Source: an uncultured Ruminococcus sp.
GTDB taxonomy: Bacteria; Bacillota; Clostridia; Oscillospirales; Acutalibacteraceae
Length of the DNA stretch: 8,314 bases
Assembly (NCBI GenBank): GCA_902797525.1
Contig: CADBSZ010000123.1
Location: forward strand, 1-8,314
Direction: 5' to 3'
Shown: positions 1 through 5,630 of the stretch, piece by piece
How the letters are laid out: each line of letters starts with the position of its first letter
How positions within the stretch are numbered: the first letter of the stretch is position 1
Made by a program: the position numbers and the translations under genes
Notes under the pieces: model-generated
What the model was told of the DNA's origin: nothing
Databases searched by the model: none
The model's input: the letters and a program-made list of their open reading frames with translations, nothing else

Positions 1-1
1 C

Positions 2-736
2 AACGCGAAACGCGAAGCGGAATTTGACAAATCATCGTTGCCGCAAAAGCAGCCCGTTATTGTCAATACGCAGCCAAAGCCGGAAACCGTGCCTGTTGCG
101 CCGCCCAAAACAGCAGAGCCTGATGCACAGCCGCAGGAGCCTGCACAATTATATGCGCCGCCCGAAAATGAACTCAAATACATTGGTGAGGCGTTTGATA
201 CATACATCATCGTGGAGCTCAATAAAACAGAGTTAATGCTTATTGACAAGCACGCCGCCCACGAGCGCATAATTTATGAAAAGCTCAAAGCCGAAAAAGC
301 AGGCGCCTCATCGCAAATTCTTTTGCAGCCCGTTACCGTAACGCTGAGCAAAGAGGAATACTCCGCCGCGACGGAACACCTCGATATGTTCCGAAACTGC
401 GCATTTGACGTGGAGGACTTCGGCAATTCCACATTGATTGTGCGCAGCGCACCGCAATACATTGACGCCGCCGAGGTTGAGGACTGTGTGGCAGAAATGG
501 CTGGATACATCGCCATGGGCAAAAATGATATTTTTGCTGAAAAAATGGATTGGTTCTATCACAATGTCGCCTGCCGCAGCGCCATTAAGGCAGGCAACAA
601 AAACTCTGCGCAGGAGCTGATGGACATTGTAAAAACCTTGCAGGAAAATCCCGAAATCCGTTATTGTCCCCATGGCAGACCAATTACCATTATTATGAAA
701 AAAAGTGAAATCGAACGACAATTCGGCAGGGCGTGA
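2..736 (+). CDS. mutL: DNA mismatch repair endonuclease MutL, C-terminal part (5' truncated)
   Basis: This is the last 244 codons of MutL, which couples MutS mismatch recognition to strand incision. The N-terminal GHKL ATPase domain lies outside the window. Visible residues 1-55 are a Pro/Gln/Glu-rich linker. The dimerisation/endonuclease domain follows. Fragment residues 82-93 read DKHAAHERIIYE, which fits the metal-binding DQHA-x2-E-x4-E motif with Q changed to K. ACRSAIKAG starts near residue 190, CPHGRP is at 222-227, and an FGR motif lies at the extreme C-terminus. These are the hallmarks of nicking MutL proteins in bacteria that lack MutH. QILLQP (residues 105-110, nt 314-331) sits where the Bacillus MutL sliding-clamp-binding motif is found. 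The reading frame is open from base 2, so no start is expected here. miaA follows after 4 nt, as in many mutS-mutL-miaA operons. The family assignment is very secure; clamp binding is inferred from motif position. Confidence 0.96.
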   Translation, partial: NAKREAEFDKSSLPQKQPVIVNTQPKPETVPVAPPKTAEPDAQPQEPAQLYAPPENELKYIGEAFDTYIIVELNKTELMLIDKHAAHERIIYEKLKAEKAGASSQILLQPVTVTLSKEEYSAATEHLDMFRNCAFDVEDFGNSTLIVRSAPQYIDAAEVEDCVAEMAGYIAMGKNDIFAEKMDWFYHNVACRSAIKAGNKNSAQELMDIVKTLQENPEIRYCPHGRPITIIMKKSEIERQFGRA

Positions 737-740
737 TAGT

Positions 741-1691
741 GTGAACAATCAAATAAAACTGGTGTCTGTTGTCGGCCCCACCGCTTCCGGGAAAACCGGT
801 CTGTCGGTTGAGCTTGCAAAGCACTTTCACGGTGAAATCATTTCCGCCGATTCCATGCAGATTTATCAGGGGATGACTATCGCCACTGCCAAGCCGGATA
901 AAGCCGAACAGCAGGGAATAGCGCATCACTTAATGGATTTTCTGCCCCCCGACAGTACCTATTCCGTCGCTATGTTCGTCGAGGACGCCAAGCGCTGTAT
1001 CCGCGAAATCACCGATAGGGGAAACCTTCCTTTTATTGTCGGCGGCACTGGCCTTTATGTTGACTCACTGCTCAACAATATTCAGTTCAGTGATGATCAG
1101 CGCGACGAAGCGCTTTCAGAACAATTGTGGGCAGAATATGAACAAAACGGACTTGAGCCGCTGCTCGAACAGCTCGCTTCCTTTGACAGCGATTCTGCTC
1201 AACGCCTTGCGCCCGAACGCAATCCCAAGCGCGTGATTCGTGCGATTGAGTTTTACCTCACCACGGGTATAACCATCACTGAGCAAAACCGTCGCTCTCG
1301 CACGCAGCAAAGCCCATATTACGCTGTTAAAATCGGCTTGAATTTTAGTGACCGCGAAAAGCTTTATGACCGAATCAACCGCCGTGTCGATCTCATGCTT
1401 GAACAAGGTCTGATAGAAGAAGCAAAGACGGTGCTCAGTTCTTCTTTGAGCTTTACCTCTGTCAAGGCAATCGGCTACAAGGAGCTTGCGCCCTATATCC
1501 GCGGCGAAGCTTCGCTTGATGATTGCGTTGAAAAACTAAAAAGAGAAACCAGGCGCTATGCCAAGCGCCAGCTAACCTGGTTTCGTCGTGACAAAGACAT
1601 TCACTGGCTGTATGTAGACAATTATGATTCTTTTGAAGAATTATACAATGCAGCCGTTAATATGATAAACAAAGGATTGGCTTATGGATAA
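741..1691 (+). CDS. miaA: tRNA dimethylallyltransferase MiaA
   Basis: MiaA transfers a dimethylallyl group from DMAPP to N6 of A37 in tRNAs that read UNN codons (i6A), in the cytoplasm. The product is 316 aa, a normal length. It shows the P-loop GPTASGKT (residues 12-19), ADSMQIYQGM with the catalytic-type Asp37, GGTGLY (101-106), the RVIRAIE helix (164-170), AIGYKEL (243-249) and RRYAKRQLTWFRRD (271-284) near the end. The substrate-site sequence is IATAKP where IGTAKP is more usual, a minor change. I chose GTG at 741 because homologues begin a few residues before the P-loop and AGGG at 727-730 is a modest ribosome binding site. An in-frame ATG at 705 would add 12 residues, overlap mutL by 32 nt and lacks a Shine-Dalgarno sequence. 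The gene lies 4 nt after mutL and overlaps the next gene by 8 nt, which suggests co-transcription and translational coupling. No hfq follows, although it does in many genomes. Confidence 0.95.
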   Translation: MNNQIKLVSVVGPTASGKTGLSVELAKHFHGEIISADSMQIYQGMTIATAKPDKAEQQGIAHHLMDFLPPDSTYSVAMFVEDAKRCIREITDRGNLPFIVGGTGLYVDSLLNNIQFSDDQRDEALSEQLWAEYEQNGLEPLLEQLASFDSDSAQRLAPERNPKRVIRAIEFYLTTGITITEQNRRSRTQQSPYYAVKIGLNFSDREKLYDRINRRVDLMLEQGLIEEAKTVLSSSLSFTSVKAIGYKELAPYIRGEASLDDCVEKLKRETRRYAKRQLTWFRRDKDIHWLYVDNYDSFEELYNAAVNMINKGLAYG

Positions 1692-2964
1692 ACTATTGTT
1701 TAAGCGAATATTGGTTGCCGCGCTGACGGTTTTGGCGCTGATTTACGTGACCTATTTGCTCATACGCTCAAATTTTGATATGTACCCCACAGAAAATGCC
1801 GTTGCCGCTACTGTAACAGATTCCATCAGCACTGAAGGATATATCATCCGTGACGAAACGCTGATTCAAAACACTGCGCAGGGCGTGCTTTCCTACACCG
1901 TTTCCAACAGCGCTGCCGTGGAAGCAAACAGTGTAATCGCCAACGTGTTCTCCAATGCCGAGGACGCTGTCGCCAACAGCCAAGCCGACGCGTTGGAAGC
2001 CCGAATCGCCACCCTGCAGGACAGCCAAAACAGCAGTTTAATGGGTGCTGTCAGCGTTGACGTGATTAACAACAATATTCAAAGCAACCTCATCAATTAC
2101 CTTTATGATGCGAACAAATACGACGTTGACGCTGTAAAAGCCGATGCTGACAAGCTGCTCGGTTCCATCAACCAGCGCCAGCTTTTAACCGGCAAAATCA
2201 CCAACTTCAATTCGCAGATTTCTGCGCTGCAGCAGCAGGTAAGCTCTCTGCGTTCCTCCTCCGGCGACAGCGTCGGCTCTGTCAAAACGCCGAAGGCAGG
2301 TTATTTTACCGAGTTTTGCGACGGCTTTGAAAACGTTTTATCGTATTCAAAAATAGACGAGCTTACAATTGATGATTTACATAATATCAAAAGCGAGGCA
2401 GTTCCCGACAATATCGCCGGCAAGGTTATCGGTAACGTCAGCTGGTATGTTGCCTGTGAGGTTAGTGCCGACGAGGGCGCTGCGCTCTCTATTTACGACG
2501 GCGCCGTCACAGTTTTGTTTTCAGAGGCTTCCACTGAGGCGATTCCGGCGAACGTTCACCGCATTGTCCGCAACGGTGATGAAAACGCTCTCGTCATTCT
2601 GGAGTGCGACTACATGAACAGCGGACTGCTCGAAGCGCGTCAGGAGCCGATTGAAATCGGCATGGGCACCTATTCCGGTCTGCGCGTCAGCAAACGCGCT
2701 ATCCATGACGACTACGTTACCAAAACCACCTATGACGAAAACGACAAGCCTCACAAGGAACAAAAGAAGGTGCAGGGCGTGTATGTCTTGTACGGAAGTG
2801 AAATCCAGTTTAAGCAGATTTCGATTCTCTATGCTACCAAGGATTATGTAATTTGCGACGAAAATCCCGCGGAGGGCGTACTCTTTAACGGAAAAACAAT
2901 TTCGCTGTATGATAAAGTAATCGTGAAAGGAGACGATTTGTATGACGGAAAGGTCATTTCGTGA
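1684..2964 (+). CDS. HlyD/membrane-fusion-like membrane-anchored protein of unknown role
   Basis: This 426-aa protein has a short basic N-terminus and one hydrophobic segment at about residues 9-27, with the rest predicted to be extracytoplasmic. Residues 40-92 look like the first half of a lipoyl/barrel-sandwich fold (GYIIRDE, GVLSYTV, then a Val/Ala-rich stretch). Residues 95-190 are Gln/Ala/Leu-rich and probably form a helical hairpin. Residues 245-340 are beta-rich, ending in GLRVSKRAI. The C-terminal part (GVYVLYG, then LYDKVIVKGDDLYDG) matches the pattern of clostridial HlyD-family periplasmic-adaptor annotations. Classical HlyD proteins join an ABC or RND pump to an outer membrane channel, but no transporter gene is visible and this organism is probably monoderm. 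ATG 1684 overlaps the miaA stop and has AAAGGA at 1671-1676. The position immediately before yggS and sepF suggests an envelope or division-related job, but that is inference. The fold family is reasonably sure; the function is unknown. Confidence 0.75.
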   Translation: MDKLLFKRILVAALTVLALIYVTYLLIRSNFDMYPTENAVAATVTDSISTEGYIIRDETLIQNTAQGVLSYTVSNSAAVEANSVIANVFSNAEDAVANSQADALEARIATLQDSQNSSLMGAVSVDVINNNIQSNLINYLYDANKYDVDAVKADADKLLGSINQRQLLTGKITNFNSQISALQQQVSSLRSSSGDSVGSVKTPKAGYFTEFCDGFENVLSYSKIDELTIDDLHNIKSEAVPDNIAGKVIGNVSWYVACEVSADEGAALSIYDGAVTVLFSEASTEAIPANVHRIVRNGDENALVILECDYMNSGLLEARQEPIEIGMGTYSGLRVSKRAIHDDYVTKTTYDENDKPHKEQKKVQGVYVLYGSEIQFKQISILYATKDYVICDENPAEGVLFNGKTISLYDKVIVKGDDLYDGKVIS

Positions 2965-3655
2965 CGTTGAATATAATTATCGCCTAATCAACGAGCGTAT
3001 TGCCGAGGCAGCTGAAAAGTCCGGCAGAAAACGTGAGGACATCACCTTCCTTGCGGCGACAAAAACCGTGGACGCCGCCACCATTAACCACGCCATTTCG
3101 CTCGGACTTGATCACATCGGCGAAAATCGTGTTCAGGAGCTTCTCTCAAAATATGAGCAATACGATTTAGCGCATTGTTCGCTGCAGTTCATCGGCCATC
3201 TGCAAACCAACAAGGTACGTCAGATTGTTGACAAGGTTGACTTGATTCAGTCTGTTGATTCCTTTAAGCTTGCCAAGGAAATTTCCGCTCAGTCGCTCAA
3301 ACGCGGCAAAACAACGGATATTTTGGTTGAGGTGAACATCGGCAGGGAAGAGAACAAGTCCGGCGTGTTTCAAGAGAATTTGGAAGAATTACTGTGTCAG
3401 ATTTCCGAATTAGAGGGAATTTCGGTCAAAGGTTTGATGACAATCCCCCCAATTTGTGAAAATGAACACAAAATTTCAAAATATTTTTATAATATGCACA
3501 AGTTGTTTATTGACATTTCGGGAAAAAAATTAGATAATGTAAATATGACTATACTCTCGATGGGTATGTCTTCCGATTATTATGAGGCAATTTTGGAAGG
3601 CGCAACGATGGTTAGAGTCGGCTCGTCGCTGTTCGGCGCGAGAAACTATACATAA
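2942..3655 (+). CDS. yggS: YggS/YlmE family PLP-binding homeostasis protein (PLPBP)
   Basis: This 237-aa single-domain TIM-barrel protein binds pyridoxal 5'-phosphate without known enzymatic activity and keeps B6 and amino-acid/keto-acid pools balanced. Lys41 in LAATKT is the expected Schiff-base lysine. Other family signatures are HIGENRVQE (residues 57-65), QFIGHLQTNK (82-91), VNIGREENKSG and the phosphate-binding C-terminus SMGMSSDYYEAI followed by VRVGSSLFGAR. The length is typical. ATG 2942 has AAAGGAG at 2926-2932 with 9-nt spacing and overlaps the previous gene by 23 nt. Its place directly upstream of sepF matches ylmE in Bacillus. Part of the 3' region (about 3471-3550) is strikingly AT-rich, 20% GC by my count against 45% in 3181-3260 of the same gene, and it contains a strong promoter-like sequence. 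The encoded protein looks intact throughout. Confidence 0.95.
   Translation: MTERSFRDVEYNYRLINERIAEAAEKSGRKREDITFLAATKTVDAATINHAISLGLDHIGENRVQELLSKYEQYDLAHCSLQFIGHLQTNKVRQIVDKVDLIQSVDSFKLAKEISAQSLKRGKTTDILVEVNIGREENKSGVFQENLEELLCQISELEGISVKGLMTIPPICENEHKISKYFYNMHKLFIDISGKKLDNVNMTILSMGMSSDYYEAILEGATMVRVGSSLFGARNYT
3510..3538 (+). promoter_or_regulatory. Intragenic sigma-A type promoter candidate upstream of sepF
   Basis: TTGACA (3510-3515, 6/6 to consensus) is followed by exactly 17 nt and then GATAAT (3533-3538, 5/6). The predicted transcription start is near 3545, giving a leader of about 128 nt before the sepF ATG. The DNA upstream is A/T-rich, as in UP elements, and a perfect TATAAT also sits at 3488-3493 with a weak -35-like AACACA 17 nt before it. 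The site lies inside yggS coding sequence, so its bases are also constrained by the protein. The match and spacing are seen directly; activity is inferred. Confidence 0.6.
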
Positions 3656-3658
3656 TGT

Positions 3659-3664
3659 AGGAGG
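3659..3664 (+). promoter_or_regulatory. Strong sepF ribosome binding site
   Basis: AGGAGG is a complete anti-Shine-Dalgarno match, spaced 8 nt from the ATG at 3673. It lies in the 17-nt gap after the yggS stop and is the strongest ribosome binding site in the window. It suggests that sepF is translated efficiently and independently of yggS. Confidence 0.85.
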
Positions 3665-3672
3665 AAATAACA

Positions 3673-4173
3673 ATGGCAGGAATCGTTGATAAGTTCAAAC
3701 GTATGTGGGACGCTCCCGACGATGAATACGAGTATGATGAATACGGCTATGCTGACGAGGGAGATGAGTACGAGGAGGTAACCGCTCCCCGTGACCGTGA
3801 CAGAGATTATGACCGTGACCGCGACAGAGACCGCGAGCGCGCAAGCTCTGTTTCCGGCAGCAGAAACAAGGTCGTTAATATTAACGCCACCGCAAAGCTG
3901 CAGGTCGGCATTTTTAAGCCCGAGCGTTTCGGTGAAGAAACACGTTCCATCGCGGATGAACTCATGAAAACCCACACTGTTGTTCTCAACCTTGAAGATA
4001 CCAACAAGGACATGGCAAGACGTATTCTTGACTTCCTCAGCGGCGTAGCTTATGCCAACAACGGAAAAATCAAGAGAGTTGCCACCAATACATATATTAT
4101 CATTCCCAGCAACGTTGACCTCACCGGCGACGATCTGTTAGACGAACTCGAAAACAGTGGCGTATACTTCTGA
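3673..4173 (+). CDS. sepF: Cell division protein SepF
   Basis: SepF (166 aa) tethers FtsZ filaments to the membrane and organises the division septum in Gram-positive bacteria. Residues 1-12 (MAGIVDKFKRMW) form the expected amphipathic membrane-binding helix. Residues 16-35 are very acidic and Tyr-rich. Residues 40-56 are an Arg-Asp repeat encoded by degenerate 6-nt units (nt 3790-3840). From about residue 66 the core SepF fold appears: VVNINATAKLQVGIFKPERF, a helix with EETRSIADELM, then TVVLNLEDTNKDMARRILDFLSG, and the C-terminal strand IIIPSNVDL ending in SGVYF. The core carries the FtsZ-binding and dimer surfaces in known homologues. The start is fixed by AGGAGG. The gene overlaps ylmH by 17 nt. 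The only unusual part is the mixed-charge linker, which is variable in the family. Confidence 0.96.
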   Translation: MAGIVDKFKRMWDAPDDEYEYDEYGYADEGDEYEEVTAPRDRDRDYDRDRDRDRERASSVSGSRNKVVNINATAKLQVGIFKPERFGEETRSIADELMKTHTVVLNLEDTNKDMARRILDFLSGVAYANNGKIKRVATNTYIIIPSNVDLTGDDLLDELENSGVYF

Positions 4174-4903
4174 TTCTGACAGGCTGTTTTATTCCAAACT
4201 GGACGACGGCGTTGCGCTGTGTGAAAAGCGACATAAGCCATACTTCTTTTCGTTCTTTTCCGAAAGAGAGCAAATGTTTGCGCATCAGCACTTAAACGCT
4301 GCGGGCTTTCACAATTTCGCTTTTTTCGGCGGTTATGACGGCGCAGAGCGAAAGGTGCTCGGCGTATTCTTCGACGATAAAGCGGACTTTCCCGTGGAAG
4401 CGCTCACGCTGATTTTTCGCAAAAGCGACAAGCTGACGCACCGCGATTTTCTCGGTTCGCTGATGGCGCTCGGCATTGAGCGCGAAACAGTGGGGGATAT
4501 TTTGGTGGAGGACGGACGATGCGTTGTGTTCGTCAAGTCTGAAATCAAGGATTACATCACTTCCCAGTTGTTCAAGGTCGGCAGAGTCGGCGTAAAAATC
4601 AATGAAACCGATCCGGGCGAATTGCCGAAAGGACGCGGCTTTGACGAAAAGGACATCACCGTGTCGTCCCTGCGGCTTGACGCGATTGTCGCCGCTGTTA
4701 CGGGACTTTCGCGCGAAAAAACCAAGTCGCTTATTCTTTCGGGCAACGTCACGCGCAATTATTTGGAATGTCAGAACATCAGCCAAACCTGTTCGGAACA
4801 AGATACGCTTACCATAAGGGGTAAAGGTAAATTTGTTATTAACGGTGTTTTAGGGGAAACAAAAAAACACCGTATCAGAATTTCAATGATTCATTATAGA
4901 TAA
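4157..4903 (+). CDS. ylmH: YlmH-type S4 domain RNA-binding protein
   Basis: The product is 248 aa with the YlmH layout: an N-terminal alpha/beta domain (residues 1-90), a middle segment, then an S4 RNA-binding domain at about 168-235. Family signatures are GGYDGAERKV (58-67), HRDFLGSLMALGIERE followed by VGDILV (95-117), GRVGV (142-146) and SLRLDAIVAAVTGLSREKTKSLILSGNV (171-198). The S4 tail is less canonical, with NVTRN in place of a VxVN motif and EQDTLTIRGKGKF in place of GDxIxVRGxGR. YlmH is related to RqcP, which acts with RqcH on stalled 50S subunits, and Bacillus YlmH has been linked to ribosome-associated quality control. The start is taken as GTG 4157, inside the sepF end and without a visible Shine-Dalgarno, so it probably relies on coupling with sepF. 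No closer in-frame ATG exists near the conserved N-terminus. No ylmG lies between it and sepF. Confidence 0.92.
   Translation: MAYTSDSDRLFYSKLDDGVALCEKRHKPYFFSFFSEREQMFAHQHLNAAGFHNFAFFGGYDGAERKVLGVFFDDKADFPVEALTLIFRKSDKLTHRDFLGSLMALGIERETVGDILVEDGRCVVFVKSEIKDYITSQLFKVGRVGVKINETDPGELPKGRGFDEKDITVSSLRLDAIVAAVTGLSREKTKSLILSGNVTRNYLECQNISQTCSEQDTLTIRGKGKFVINGVLGETKKHRIRISMIHYR
4842..4873 (+). repeat. Perfect 10-bp inverted repeat (hairpin) at the 3' end of ylmH
   Basis: ACGGTGTTTT (4842-4851) and AAAACACCGT (4864-4873) are exact reverse complements around a 12-nt loop that contains AGGGGAAA. The RNA could form a 10-bp stem 28 nt before the divIVA Shine-Dalgarno (4902-4907). No U-tract follows, so a classical intrinsic terminator is unlikely. 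It may be a processing or stability element, or chance within coding sequence. The pairing is seen directly; the function is inferred. Confidence 0.5.
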
Positions 4904-4907
4904 GGAG
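4902..4907 (+). promoter_or_regulatory. divIVA ribosome binding site
   Basis: AAGGAG overlaps the ylmH stop codon (TAA 4901-4903) and lies 9 nt before the divIVA ATG. It fixes the divIVA start and indicates close coupling with ylmH. Confidence 0.8.
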
Positions 4908-4916
4908 TGCAGGATA

Positions 4917-5585
4917 ATGCTTACGATTGATGAAATCAAAAACATCAGCTTCAGAAAAGCAACGCTCAGCGGCGGCTACAGAGCAGAGGACGTAGACGCG
5001 TTTATCGACGAAGTCATCGCCACTTTTGAGCAGCAGAAAAAAGAAAAAACCAATCTCGTACACAAAATTGACAGATTGGCAACCCGTTTGGAAGAATACC
5101 GCGAGGATGAGGAGACCGTTCGCAACGCGCTGCTCACCTCACAGAAAATGTCTGACGCTTGCATTAAGGAAGCAAAGGAAAAGGCTGCCAAAATTGTTCG
5201 TGACGCAGAGGAAAAGGCACAGGCGCTTGTTGCCGACGCCAACAGAATGACCGCGCTCGAAAAAGAGAAGTATCTCCAGCTTCAGGCTGACGGTGTAACC
5301 CTCAGAAACGAGCTGATTGAGCTTTACAGCAAGCACATTCAGTCCATTGACGACCTCCCCACATCCTCCGATGTTGAGCAGAGCCGTCAGGAACTGGACG
5401 AAAAATATCCAACCGAGCCGATTGAGCAGTCTAAACCTCAGGCACAACCGCAGACTGAGCAGCCCGCAGAACCTGCACCGCAGGCTCCCAAGGCGCCCGA
5501 CGCAACCACACGTGTTGCCATTAAGCGCCCCGGCAAGTTTAATCACCTGAAATTCGGCGATAACTATGATGTTTCCGACGAATAA
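4917..5585 (+). CDS. divIVA: DivIVA-family septum/pole scaffold protein
   Basis: DivIVA proteins (222 aa here) form coiled-coil dimers that gather at curved membranes at septa and poles and recruit division or morphogenesis partners. The N-terminal lipid-binding domain is clear: MLTIDEIKNISFRKA, then GGYRAEDVDAFIDEV (residues 19-33). Residues 34-70 and 75-145 are charged heptad-like coiled coil (for example KEAKEKAAKIVRDAEEKAQALVADA). Residues 160-196 are a Pro/Gln/Glu-rich disordered linker. The tail returns to an ordered-looking, aromatic FNHLKFGDNYDVSDE at 208-222. The exposed Phe of the Bacillus membrane-insertion loop has no exact counterpart, since TLSGGY stands where SFRGY is found. 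The family is secure. Which partners it recruits cannot be read from sequence. It lies 13 nt after ylmH and 45 nt before ileS. Confidence 0.94.
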   Translation: MLTIDEIKNISFRKATLSGGYRAEDVDAFIDEVIATFEQQKKEKTNLVHKIDRLATRLEEYREDEETVRNALLTSQKMSDACIKEAKEKAAKIVRDAEEKAQALVADANRMTALEKEKYLQLQADGVTLRNELIELYSKHIQSIDDLPTSSDVEQSRQELDEKYPTEPIEQSKPQAQPQTEQPAEPAPQAPKAPDATTRVAIKRPGKFNHLKFGDNYDVSDE

Positions 5586-5591
5586 TTCGTC
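5577..5591 (+). repeat. Odd-centred palindrome over the divIVA stop codon
   Basis: GACGAAT and ATTCGTC pair perfectly around a single central A, with the divIVA stop codon (5583-5585) at the centre. As RNA it could form a 6-bp stem with a 3-nt UAA loop, followed by an AUUUUAU stretch. That makes it at best a weak terminator or attenuator. It abuts the next palindrome and shares base 5591 with it. Confidence 0.4.
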
Positions 5592-5604
5592 ATTTTATAA
5601 AATG
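5591..5604 (+). repeat. 14-bp perfect AT-rich palindrome in the divIVA-ileS gap
   Basis: CATTTTATAAAATG is its own reverse complement and occupies most of the upstream half of the only non-coding gap longer than 20 nt in the window. A second ATTTTAT copy follows at 5607-5613. TAAAAT at 5598-5603 could act as a -10 box (5/6), but the matching -35 position (CCGACG, 5575-5580) is poor at 3/6. It could be an operator, a weak promoter, or simply AT-rich spacer DNA. Confidence 0.4.
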
Positions 5605-5630
5605 TAATTTTATTGGAGAGAACAAGTAAT

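Noticed and set aside
24..29. TTGACA hexamer in mutL (and another at 243-248)
   Set aside because: No acceptable -10 box lies 16-18 nt downstream in either case.
705..740. Longer miaA start at ATG 705
   Set aside because: It would overlap mutL by 32 nt, has no Shine-Dalgarno sequence, and adds 12 residues not expected before the P-loop; GTG 741 fits the family better.
308..748. Antisense open frame of 146 codons opposite mutL
   Set aside because: It lies opposite conserved endonuclease motifs and has no family resemblance.
2885..2913. Promoter-like TTAACG, 17 nt, TATGAT before yggS
   Set aside because: It matches 4/6 and 5/6, but the predicted start would be only a few nt before the ribosome binding site and the site is inside coding sequence; too weak to annotate.
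3790..3840. Repeat in sepF as a CRISPR or mobile repeat
   Set aside because: The 6-nt units are in frame, encode Arg-Asp, and lack spacers or flanking elements, so this is a low-complexity protein repeat.
4292..4801. Antisense open frame of 169 codons within ylmH
   Set aside because: It mirrors the conserved YlmH gene, has no recognisable domain, and no supporting ribosome binding site was noted.
5577..5613. Intrinsic terminator between divIVA and ileS
   Set aside because: The stem is only 6 bp with a 3-nt loop and the following T-rich run is interrupted; it is kept as a palindrome, not a terminator.
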